Source of the DNA: Membranipora membranacea
Taxonomy: Eukaryota; Bryozoa; Gymnolaemata; Cheilostomatida; Membraniporidae
NCBI GenBank assembly: GCA_914767715.1
Contig: OU612065.1
Coordinates: 15,624,001-15,688,000, forward strand
Length of the DNA: 64,000 nt
Direction: 5' to 3'
Position 1 is the stretch's first letter; every line of letters begins with the position of its first letter. Shown piece by piece: positions 1 to 10,219 of this stretch. The notes below the pieces were generated by a model, which made no database searches, was not told the DNA's origin, and worked only from the letters and a program-made list of their open reading frames with translations. The translations under genes and the position numbers were made by a program.

Positions 1-460
1 TAGTAAACACCCAAGTACACCTGCTGCTACTACTCCCGGTAGCAGTGAGGATGATAAAGACTTGGCTAATAACAATAGTTTATCCATGGACTATGATGAT
101 ATGCCTATGATACAACGTCGTATGAGTGATGAGAAAAAAAGGATACGGCGTCGTCATACGGTTGGGGGTGCTAGAGATTTTGAACTTTTTAAAGATGTAT
201 TATCAGACTATAAAGCTAAACAGAACATTTTAAACGAGGCCAACGCTGCCCTTGAGCAGCAGCAGCCTGAGACACTGACAGCATGGCAGCGGTTACAGCC
301 AAGAGATAACCGTGAGCCACTGTCACTAAAAGACTGGATAGAGCGTGAAAGATTTAGGGCCAGTTCGCCTGAACTGGAGATGCACACAACACCAAATATC
401 CTGCACCTGCAACGGGTGGGCCGAAAATTAGCAGGCTCATTGCTAGAATCTAACACATAA
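1..460 (+). CDS. Last coding exon of an unidentified protein, possibly ARHGAP21/23-like (partial)
   Basis: The frame is open from base 2 to the TAA at 458-460, giving 152 residues that enter from the left edge. The residues are polar and Ser/Pro/Asp-rich at first. A very basic stretch with an RRRHTVGG motif (a likely basophilic-kinase site) follows, then a more conserved-looking acidic/aromatic tail with AWQRLQP and LSLKDWIERERFR. The RRRHT...LSL-W-RER arrangement reminded me of the C-terminal tail of ARHGAP21/23-type RhoGAPs, but that is recollection and no catalytic domain lies in the window. A poly(A) signal AATAAA sits at 949-954. The 3' UTR therefore probably runs about 500 bp and overlaps the 3' end of the convergent minus-strand gene. 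Confidence 0.7.
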   Translation, partial: SKHPSTPAATTPGSSEDDKDLANNNSLSMDYDDMPMIQRRMSDEKKRIRRRHTVGGARDFELFKDVLSDYKAKQNILNEANAALEQQQPETLTAWQRLQPRDNREPLSLKDWIERERFRASSPELEMHTTPNILHLQRVGRKLAGSLLESNT

Positions 461-1077
461 TCTTTATTCGCATCATGCGGTACATACATGTACTGCCATT
501 TCTGCTCACCTTTTCACTACGTTTTCAGCTACTAAATACAAATTTTCCATTACCATGTGCCACACATATTCACTTTTTTCTAGTTTACAGAAAAGAGAGG
601 ATTCTATTTTTTGTATTATAATTGGATACGATATAGTTCGCAGAAATAATTATCCTATAGTCCATGTATGATTAGTGATTTGTTTTAGATGTTTGGAGCT
701 TAGTTGTTTCTCCATGTTGCATCACTTCTATGCCCATTTGTCACACATATATTATCTTCTTTTTTTGAAATTTTGCACAGCAAATTGCAATGTGGCTCTG
801 TTCTGTTGCCATTTAAATGCAAAGATCTAATATTTAAACGGTGGCACTGCAATTGAAAATCGATTGCTATTGACGTACGCTCCATATTGTACAGAATTTA
901 TTCAAAGATATTCTGCCTTTTAAACATGAATTATAGAAATACAAGTACAATAAACTATAAACATAAAATAACAACAATATAACAATATATAAGGAAATAT
1001 GTCATAAATTTGAACTGGCATGAATTGACATCAACAACATATAGCAATATACTGCCTGCCATGGTGAAGGTTGAAAA
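461..1077. other. Convergent 3' UTRs
   Basis: No coding signal on either strand. The stretch holds the plus-strand AATAAA at 949-954 and a minus-strand AATAAA at 902-897. The transcripts of the two convergent genes probably overlap here by at least 50 bp. Confidence 0.5.
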
Positions 1078-4000
1078 CTAGTCCCACTTGTCAATCATGT
1101 CAATGAGTTTTTGTGGTAGACTGAAGTGTTCACAACCAGGCTTATCCCAGATGTTAGCTGGCAATAAATCAGACGGCCATTCCCTTAGCTCAGTGTTACT
1201 GTGCACTGCAACTCTCATATCAGAATTGAGAGTGAACTTTTTGGGTGGCTGTAGTCTGTAACGTGATACAAAACAAATCAGTGAGGTTAACTGCTCAAAA
1301 CCTGGGGAATTACCTTCTCAAGACAATGAGGAGGCAAATCTCCATGTTAAGAAATCGATGAAAATATCACATAACAGAATGATCACACGCGATTTGCTAG
1401 GGGTCACAGGCTAGAGTCAGCTTTCCACGTAAGCGAATGTCAGGATAATAAATACGTCACGGTTTTATGATACGAATGAACTCAACTATCTTCAGAACTT
1501 GATTGTTATTTTTATGCTTTGATATTCAAAATAAGTAAGAATGATATGCTTTGGTCATGTCCTACCTGGCTTCATTAGATAGTAAGGATGACGTTGATGA
1601 ACAACCGCCATGAAACATTGTTTCCTCTGAAAACATACACATACACATCATCAGACAACTCGAAATCATGAAACTTAATGTTAACTTCTGTATTTCAATG
1701 GTAGAAAGATTTATTCGCAAGGGAAGAGTGCAAAACCTACCCCTTGGTAAAACCATCTATACATTATCATATACCAGTGAATTTGATGACTCGCATAATA
1801 CTGGAAGACAGAGTATCTACCTTGTGTTAGTTTTGACTGTGCTGATAGAGTGATGTTCTTCTGCACTCCAGAGAGAAGCTCTAAAGGTAACTGAGTGGAT
1901 GTTGCTAAAGGATTACCTGAGCGAAAAATCAGACTCAGACTGATAATCAATGCAATGAGTCGGTAGGCATCATGACAAAAAAATTGATTTTTATTAAATC
2001 CTATATTATGGTGTGCATTTCTCAAATACAGTTGTAACAGCTGATTGTTTGGGTATTTTTGATCCATCTCAAGCAATAACAGTTGTACAATTAACTATAT
2101 GAGTGGGATGGCCTCACAAAAGCTACAAAGAAAGAAATAAATTATCCTAATATTTTACTTTATACACATACATATTAGATAAATATGTGAAACTTACCTA
2201 ATTTTGCCTTGCCTCGCCTATCCAGATGACTGATGGAAAACAGCGGTTGACTAAACTGTGTACTGAGAGCGGGCGACTGAGACGGCTCAAACACTCCAGT
2301 TGTATTCATATCCTCTGATAGCACACTATCACTATGGCTTCTCTTCCTCTGATTATGGCCTGAAATGTTGTTCTGTACTGCTCGGAGAGGTTTACGAGGA
2401 GGTGACACAAACAGCTTATCATTGAACCATGCTACCACGGAACCTTGGCTAAGCTTTTCTTGCTGTGATGTAACTTCATGGTCTTCTTGTGAGAATGCAT
2501 AGGATGTCTCACTAAAGATCTCATCCAGTATACTTTGAGCTTGGGATCTAAAATGAAACGTTAAGGGTGAGCTCAATGAAGGTAGAGATTTTCCTGATGG
2601 CAATTGCTCTATCACACAGGAGTTGCATGCTCAGATTTTGTGAGGGGATAACTTCGTAAGAATGTTTGAAATGTAGCCAGTAAGAGCAGAGAGGGTGGAA
2701 TATACCTCCCACCCTCCCTGGTAAGAGCTCCTAGTAGGATTACAATAATCGGTAATTCAATTTATTTTCTCATAGGCCTTAATCTTGACCAATGAAAAAA
2801 ATGACTTCCATAGCATAATGGAGGTAATGTTATCAATTCACCGATTTCCAATTATTTTTGACAGGCAGCAGTCCAATTTCTCGTTGTATATTGACCTCTG
2901 TAACCAAATCAAAACTTACCCCTATGTGTGTTAATCATTTAGGGGGTTGCTAAGGTTGGCCTGACAGTGACAGTCTGTCCAAGCCTGTAAAAGCATAGTC
3001 TAAAGGCATTCGCACTGATTTAGGCACTCATGTCGCAGTTGTAACATAAGAGGCAAATACATCACAGGTTGTTCCTTTGCATGGATGATGAGAGTACAGA
3101 TGAATATAATCAATTTCTATGAATCCTGTCTGCATCAGCTGCTACCCTGATGAGATGCTGATATTAGATCAGAGAGTGAGGAAATGTGTTAAATACTGGT
3201 AGTGACATTTGTTTGATTATGTTAGCATGACAAGGTTCATCAGGCTCATCTCTCAATACAATGTAGTGGTGCCTTGATTGCAAGACAACCAATATTGTCA
3301 TGAAAGCAGCCACCCAGATTCACAATCACAGATGATCCCGGCAACTTACTGTGATTTTGGCAGGTTATCAGATGTATTGTAGCATTCCTGCGAGAATGGT
3401 ATCTTATCGATGGGTTTACTCGGGGTAGTGGGTGAGGGAAACAGTGACGATTGATCAGCTCCACCGGCATGAATATCAATCTCTTCTGTAGAATCCATAC
3501 TCGTGTCAGCCAATTCTCGATCACAATGAGACTCAATTAACACGCATTGTTCGGATTCTTGCTGCGAATTCTCAAGCACTGAACTCTCATCAGTGACAGC
3601 AATCGAATCAGTCATCACTGAATAGAATTATAAAAAGCTAATATGAAAAACCATGTTTGGCGTACACAATGAATAACTCAGATATTCTCATGCCTTTTAA
3701 ATTTCCCAATCAAAAAACTCGATTATTAGTTTCTCTTCGAATAAAAGCAAGCTTCTCACTACACTGCCTGAATATCAGATCATAGTTGATAATCTGTACT
3801 CTTACATCCAAGTTCAACGGAGAGCTCAAAGTTGGAGACTTATTTCATTCGATGTAACTTACTAGATGCTGACACCATGTCATTGACAGTGTCTCTGAAT
3901 TGAGCAAACTTTACCAAGAGTGATGATTGGGTCTTTGACAAGGCGGTGCATTTGGTTAACCTACAAGGGAATGGAATCTTGATGAAAATAGCTGTGGAGA

Positions 4001-5719
4001 TCTTGGATGATAAAATGTATCAGACCAAATTTAACTGTTTATAGGCAATTCGCTTATTAAATTAGGTATTTCGAGTGTTTACCAGTTAAATCTACCAATG
4101 CCGCAACCACAATCAAAATACTAGGGGAAATTTTTCAGACAGAGGGTATCCCATAATAGTTGAAAGTGACTCAGGACAATTCTGTGAGAATTTAGCATCA
4201 AAGATAGTAGGGGCAAAGATTATAAATACTTAGGGGTACACCTAGGTGGCCTCAAGGTAATGGTCTTGTATAGTCATCAATGAAACAGATAAAGATAAGG
4301 TTTCAAATAGCCGTGACCACAGAAAAAAATTGGGGAACTTAACACCACAAATATCTATTTTCTTATAGGAATACACCCCATCTAGCCACTTAGTTTATTT
4401 GATAATTAGCTGCAAACAGAATTACCCATGAATTAATATGTTAGTAGATTCAGATTAATTTATGCATGAATGAATGTATATCAACAAAAACACAAAATAA
4501 ACACCTTCCAGCAATGTAATCAAGTAAACCTGGTATTCATTTGGAGTTGTTTCCTCCTTGCACTTGTCTCTTCCATGGTTGCGTTTGGAAAACACTGGCT
4601 GCTGTTGAGCTCATCTTTAGCTAATTTGAATATCCTTGTGAGACGAGAGAGTGCCTCTTCAATAGCTGATATCTCTGTCTCCATCCCCTCCACTATCCGC
4701 CAGTAAAACAGAAAGCAGATAAAACCTTTTTGTTCTAAACAAGTCAAATTAAATTGCTTCCAAATTTATGAGATCATCGGGTAAGAGCGTAATCATTACT
4801 GCACCTAGATCTGATTATAATATCTACTTGTAAGAGGTATAGTAGAGTTATGAAAGTGGGAGAGCTATTTAAGCCAAGGGTTTACGAAACGTAAACTAAC
4901 CATTTATTTCATCAGGAGGAAGGTTATCATCGAGTATTGCAAGCACTTGTTCTTGTCTCTGCTGAAGATGATACAGTACATCCATCGCTCTGTTGTGCTT
5001 CTAGGTAAGGGAGAAATATGTAGACTTAGTAAATTTACCTCAATGTACCACCATGCATATTGGTTTGAACAATGAACTCCCTCATTGGTTTGAATTTTCA
5101 CCACGTGTTAGCAACTTTCTACAACATCTATGTTCCAAGTTTCAAGAACTCTCAGTTTAGTGAATATTATTACCAAAGAAGTATTTGAAGTGTTTCTAAT
5201 TACAGTTTTCTTAAATACCTCATCATCGATTATCTGTTCAGATTGACAGCGACCTCTGCCTCTCGATCCACTTCCTCTAGTTCTGCCTCCCCGTACAGAC
5301 CTCATATCGATCACCTGTCTCTGCTTACCTTGGGAGGACTTAGCAGCTCTGGGCAGTCTTACTCGACTGATTTGAGTGAGTTGTGGAGATGATTTCTCAT
5401 TGGCACCCTCTCGCATTAGATAAGCGGAGCTATACAATTAGGGTTATAAATTATAATATGTTGTGTTTTATTATTTACTGATTTACTGGTTTCATGCTTC
5501 AAGACAATTCATATAGGTCACCCTTTCATCACAGCATGGCTGCAGCACTGAGGCTAGATCATAAAAACGGGCCAGATTTAGCAATCTTCTGAAAATGGTA
5601 ACTGAATCAGCCAATATGATACTTACACACATTGATAACTTACACACATTGTTCGGATAGAAGATCAGGCGAGTCTACTTGCCCGGATAGCCCTGCTGAC
5701 ATCATACACCCTATTTGAT
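1078..5719 (-). CDS. Ten-exon gene for a 528-aa protein of unknown function
   Basis: Exons, 5' to 3': 5719-5644 (ATG at 5705 or 5702), 5429-5219, 5000-4901, 4692-4530, 3960-3863, 3617-3350, 2547-2198, 1916-1821, 1626-1566, 1255-1078 (stop TAG). All junctions are GT-AG and phases agree; coding sums to 1587 nt, 528 residues. The N-terminus has an Arg/Gly stretch (about residues 67-81), which could bind RNA or be methylated. A helical, probably coiled-coil segment (about 95-170) comes next. Then follows a long Ser/Gln/acidic region with SP and TP sites and a basic NQRKRSHSDS motif, and last a compact Trp/Pro-rich end (REWPSDLLP, NIWDKP, FSLPQKLIDMI). That end looks like a conserved domain, but I cannot name the family. 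A nuclear or centrosomal role would be a guess. The frame stays open upstream of the first ATG to the acceptor at 5720, so a further 5' exon is possible. Confidence 0.8.
2680..2727. mobile_element. Tiny palindromic insertion, 34 bp, with 7-bp direct repeats
   Basis: Element 2687-2720 runs from CAGAGAGGG to CCCTCCCTG with near-palindromic arms. GTAAGAG flanks it exactly at 2680-2686 and 2721-2727. It lies in an intron of the 528-aa gene. Confidence 0.6.
5063..5094. mobile_element. Tiny palindromic insertion, 18 bp, with 7-bp direct repeats
   Basis: Element 5070-5087 reads CAATGAACTCCCTCATTG, with CAATGA/TCATTG ends. GTTTGAA flanks it at 5063-5069 and 5088-5094. It shares its left end with the elements at 5984, 13418 and 21750. 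Confidence 0.6.
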
Positions 5720-5976
5720 CTGCAAAAATTGACAGTATGAAATCAACTAAACTTACAGCGAGATACAAAGATACAGGCTAACTTTTTTTTGGTACCGTTG
5801 TTGACCGATAAACCGCTATGCGCATGTACCAAATCAAATCAAAATATGCCGGGTCATTGTTCTTCAGTTCTTTATTTATGAATAATTGTTTTGATGAAAT
5901 AAGACATTTGAAGGACCAGTTTTTTTAATTAGCACCAGTATTGCTTGTCTTCATTATAACCAACATTGTCACTATA

Positions 5977-6036
5977 GCTAAAGCAATGAACTCCCTCTTC
6001 CCTCTTCCTGAGGAAGAGGGAGTTCATTGGCTAAAG
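5977..6036. mobile_element. Tiny palindromic insertion, 46 bp, with 7-bp direct repeats
   Basis: Element 5984-6029 has perfect 18-bp arms (CAATGAACTCCCTCTTCC and its complement at 6012-6029) around a 10-nt loop. GCTAAAG flanks it at 5977-5983 and 6030-6036. Confidence 0.65.
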
Positions 6037-6832
6037 CAGACAGCTATTTCTTTCAGCTGTTTTGAGCTTTCTTATTACGACTTCCAATATAGCTATGAAT
6101 TATTTGTTTGACCATCATCCAGGCATTGTGATACGAGGCAGCTCAGCCAGAGGAAGCTGTATCTCTGGCACGCCAGTAAAATTCATCTTTACACTATATT
6201 TCAATTTAAACTTATGAGCCAATATTACTCCAAGACAGCAACTAAAACCTAACAGAAACCTACACCATCGGTTTATCATTTATGTGGAGGAGCTGGTTTC
6301 TTTAATGTCTTCTCCGATCACTAATTGTAAGGATTTAAATCTATTTTGTAATTTGTGTACTATGTTAATCTTAATGGAACATGTTATTTGACTGGGTGTT
6401 AATTCTGATAACGAATTTGACTTTATGTACAAGCTAGCCTACTGGCATACCAGATGTATTTTCTTCTTGTCCTGTTCCATTGTTACTGTCTGTCTGTATT
6501 TTTATAGGTCATGACTTAAAATATAACCAGAAAACCACAAGTCTGTTGGCAATTCAAACAAGACATAGATACCAGCACACAGGATAGAATTCTGTTAATA
6601 TCGGAATCTAAATTTGGTTACCTTTGTATCGTAACAGTAGAATTTGTATAAAATCAACTCTGCTGGAGTTATGAAAACTGCGACTTTTCTCTATATTAAT
6701 TTAGCTTTTGTCTTCAAACGACAACTAATTTCACTGCAACACCAGTTTCCAGTAAGAAGTAAAGACCTGTGAAGGGTAAGTTCCCATGAAATATGCTAGA
6801 ATTGTGTCCTGTTCACATACACATGCCCCATT

Positions 6833-6918
6833 GGCCCCTGGGACTTACATGTCATTACTTTGTCAATGTCCACTATCAACCACATTGGCAAAGTAATGAC
6901 ATGTAAGTCCCAGGGGCC
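6833..6918. repeat. Perfect 30-bp-arm hairpin
   Basis: Arms 6833-6862 and 6889-6918 are exact reverse complements. The 26-nt loop can pair further (CAATGT at 6864 with ACATTG at 6882). Transcribed from either strand it would fold into an almost fully paired stem-loop of 80-90 nt. I see no flanking direct repeat. Confidence 0.8.
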
Positions 6919-7180
6919 CATGGGCCTATCGCCCTCGCTTGGCAGTAGTCCCAAGGATCACCATACAACTACAGCAACCTAATGACATTGAGTGAAGAAG
7001 CAGAGAAGTAGAGTAGTAGAGTAAAGAAGCATGTAGAATATTACCCTGTTTTGGTAATGACAACATTTTTGGTGTGAGATGGGAGGATCCCCCGATAGGG
7101 TTGTCAATACAGGCTAGGATGAAATGACCGTATGTATGTAATATATTACCTCTCCTTATCCTTTACTACCCAAAGACAGG

Positions 7181-7399
7181 CCACCATTACAGTTCAGGTT
7201 CTGTGTCTTAACCTGTTCGGTGTTTCTTTGATGAAATATTTTAATATATAAGCCATATATTGAATTTATTATTTACACTACACTACAGTAGTGTAGTGTA
7301 AATAATAAATTCAATATATGGCTTATATATTAAAATATTTCATCAAAGAAACACCGAACAGGTTAAGACACAGAACCTGAACTGTTACTGTAATGGTGG
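7181..7399. repeat. Near-perfect 200-bp palindrome with 96-bp exact arms
   Basis: Arms 7191-7286 and 7288-7383 match base for base as reverse complements, with only A7287 between them. The pairing continues outward to 7181-7190 and 7390-7399 after a 6-nt insertion on the right. It is non-coding and AT-rich. It could be a fold-back transposon, a double-stranded RNA source or an assembly fold-back artefact. Confidence 0.85.
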
Positions 7400-7771
7400 C
7401 AGGCTTGCAAATGCAGACCCGGCCCCAAGAGCACTGCACCACAAGCTGTCTTGGCAAGCTTGTCAATACAGGCTACACACAAACTCCAAATGAGATCGTG
7501 AATGTATATATTTTATACACACACATGTATACTCCAAGACCTGGGCCTCTGGCAATATTTGACTAAGGATTTTTATATCCATCCATGTGTGTGTTGAAAA
7601 AAAAAAAATTCTGCTAGTTGTAAATGTTTCAGTTCGACTAGCTGTAACTAATTTTTGAGAGAAAATATTTGATTGGTCAAATAATGGGATACTGTCAGGG
7701 AATAACTCCAACCACAGTCTGCACAATCTCATTCTCAAGTTTTGTTCAGAGATCGATCAATAAAAGGCAGC

Positions 7772-7806
7772 TCTAGGGGAGGCAGGGAGGCACTGCCTCC
7801 CCTAGA
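7772..7806. repeat. 14-bp-arm hairpin
   Basis: TCTAGGGGAGGCAG at 7772-7785 pairs with its exact complement at 7793-7806 across a 7-nt loop. Its flanks show no direct repeat. Confidence 0.6.
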
Positions 7807-9711
7807 AAGCTAAATACAGTGGCCTGAAAACACTATAATTGAGTAATCCATGTTTGAATCAGTTTCCTGGGATATCCATTTGCTTAATATATGCCTCAAT
7901 ATTTCTCAGGAAGGAGCTTACTGATGAAGCATCTGACTTGTAGCCTTGGACCTTTGCCTCCCCTACCATTTTTCCTAAACTGCGGCCCTGAAAGGTATGA
8001 AAGAAGATCGCTCTACAGTTACCTCCTTTATCAATGCCTGATTTTGACCGCCAACTTGGACTGACAAGATTTGAGATACTTTTTGGACATGGCAAGTGCC
8101 CGCACATTTTACTTTCAGTTTCTCTATTGTCACCTTATATAGGCCTATGGTATATGGTAAACATTATCAATGAGATGACTTTGGTTGCCAATAAAAGTAT
8201 ATTATTATCTAGATTTAGTTTTGATAAAACCCAACGCCTCATCCAATAATTTGTAGAGTTTTCTTGCTTGGACAAGCCAAGGAGTCTTCCTTGGACAAGC
8301 TCATCTCTTCTCTTGGTCGCCTAGTTTTAGTCAGAGTTTCAACACGCTGTGTGATAAAGATTTTGAACATTTTTCAAAATGGACATGATTTTTCGGCCTG
8401 CATAACAGTGCACGCTGTCTCAGTTACAGAATTGTTCACTGAATGTTTATTATAGATGATGAGGCATGTATGAAGTAAATTATATACCTCTCTATTGATT
8501 GGCCAATTGCTACAGATGCTTTGCATTTATAGGCTAACAGAAAAACCAGTTAGATATTTAATTAAATAGTTGTATACTTCATCAGCATACAATCTTTATA
8601 GAAAATTTGCAGTAGTGCCACTGTATGTAGGAGGCAGTAACTAGCGGTACAGAGACAGCAGCTAATAGCGAAGTAAGCTACGACTGAATATAAAACCGGA
8701 GCAAACTTAGAAATGTGAGTTATCATTTTTACTTCCATCAAGTTGCATATGATGTGTCACTTTTGTTATCCTTCTTGACAATATTATTTATGTTCTGCAT
8801 TTCATGCTGTAACTTGGTTTAAATAAAACCAGAGCACCAAAATTATTTTATGGCCATCCTCTATTCTGATTATAGATGGTCAGACATTGATATTATTTAC
8901 TAACTGTTACAGTGGACAGAGAATACCAGATCTTTTTGTTGAACATTCACAGCGAGTCAACTCTCAACTGAATAACCATAAATAGTAGATGCTTTGGGAT
9001 GTGGCGTATGATAATACACCTGATTTTAATCAACCTTTTAATCAACATTGGAAGTTAAATATTAGTAATCAGAGGGTGCAAGAATCCCCCTCTAGCTTGG
9101 GACCTTTGACCCACAGTGTGTTCACCTCAGATTGTGTTCATTACATAATTATGCATATTTACAGACAGAGTTCCAGTAAGGACGTGGTGCACAATTTGAA
9201 ACAACAAATATGGGCCCGGTTGATGATGTGAGACTACCTCAACTTCACAGCCATGGTAAGGATGTCATGGGTCAGTAAAGTGCTGCTTGTTGCCTACAAT
9301 ATATACAGTGAATTGAACAAAATCCTCGTCTACCATAATTTTCATTTTTTTTGTAAGCAATCATCCGAAAACTTTTGGATTCCGACCTCTACCTCTAGCT
9401 TCTAAATCTTATCTTGATCAAGAACCCAAACTTCAGATTATTATAAAACGATGAAAAAATGTTTAATTAGAAGTAGTTTTTGTATCAACTGGTGATTGTT
9501 TCAACTGTAGTTTAAGATAAATATTGGGTTTGAACATGACATAAAATTGCAATAGAATGACAATGTTTACAATGGTCTGTTTCCTTTTGATGCTGCTCTC
9601 ATTAGGTAACCCTGTGGCTGGTCTCTACACATACTCCCAACAAGCCCACAGAGCATACCTCTGTGTTATAGTGAACCAATTATCGCTGTTTAGAAATATT
9701 ACACATTGTTT

Positions 9712-10140
9712 ATGGGGCTCCCTGCACACAATGCTGTCTTCATTTTCTTCAGAGAAAATAGAGCAATCTTCAATTTTAAATCTTCAAAACAACTGGACTC
9801 GACACAAAACGGCTGTACCTAAATGCATGTGAGAACTGAGCCAGCAAGTTTAATAGTTAATGAAGGTGATCATTTTTTTCTAGACAAACAATGCACCTGG
9901 TAGGGCTCAAACCCAGGATCCTGTGATCCAAAATCAGTAACACTGATGGGTTTTGGCTTGTTGTTGTGTGGAGTTGTCTGTTCAAACCAACAAACCCAAC
10001 TTGAATAGATAGCTCCAAGTTGTTCGACTGAATCCAGTCTACTTGAAATGGGGAAATCTTCTATTGATTTTTCATTTAAATCTTTCGATTTTAAAACACT
10101 CAATCTTCAATCTTCAGTAAAATACGCGGGGAGCCCCATT
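9712..10140. mobile_element. Possible short transposon with inverted ends and a tRNA-like promoter box
   Basis: Inverted ends: TATGGGGCTCCC near 9713 and GGGAGCCCCAT near 10127. Inside, at about 9898-9925, a minus-strand stretch resembles a pol III B box (GGGTTTGAGCCCTACC). It is weak and degenerate; a nested SINE fragment would also fit. Confidence 0.3.
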
Positions 10141-10219
10141 TATGGGGATGTTTACGTGTATAGGCAGATATGTTGAGAATTTAGTCAGCTATTTGTCGTT
10201 GTCGGTCCTTTTTTTGCAG

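Larger units (their letters stand above)
5720..10219. other. Gene-free stretch between divergent genes
   Basis: No convincing coding exon. It should hold the promoters of the minus-strand 528-aa gene (near 5.75 kb) and of coiled-coil gene A, plus any non-coding 5' exons of gene A. The clear structures are three inverted repeats (6833-6918, 7191-7383, 7772-7806), one tiny insertion (5984-6029) and a possible short transposon with inverted ends (9712-10140). The short open frames here have no splice-compatible partners. Confidence 0.5.
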
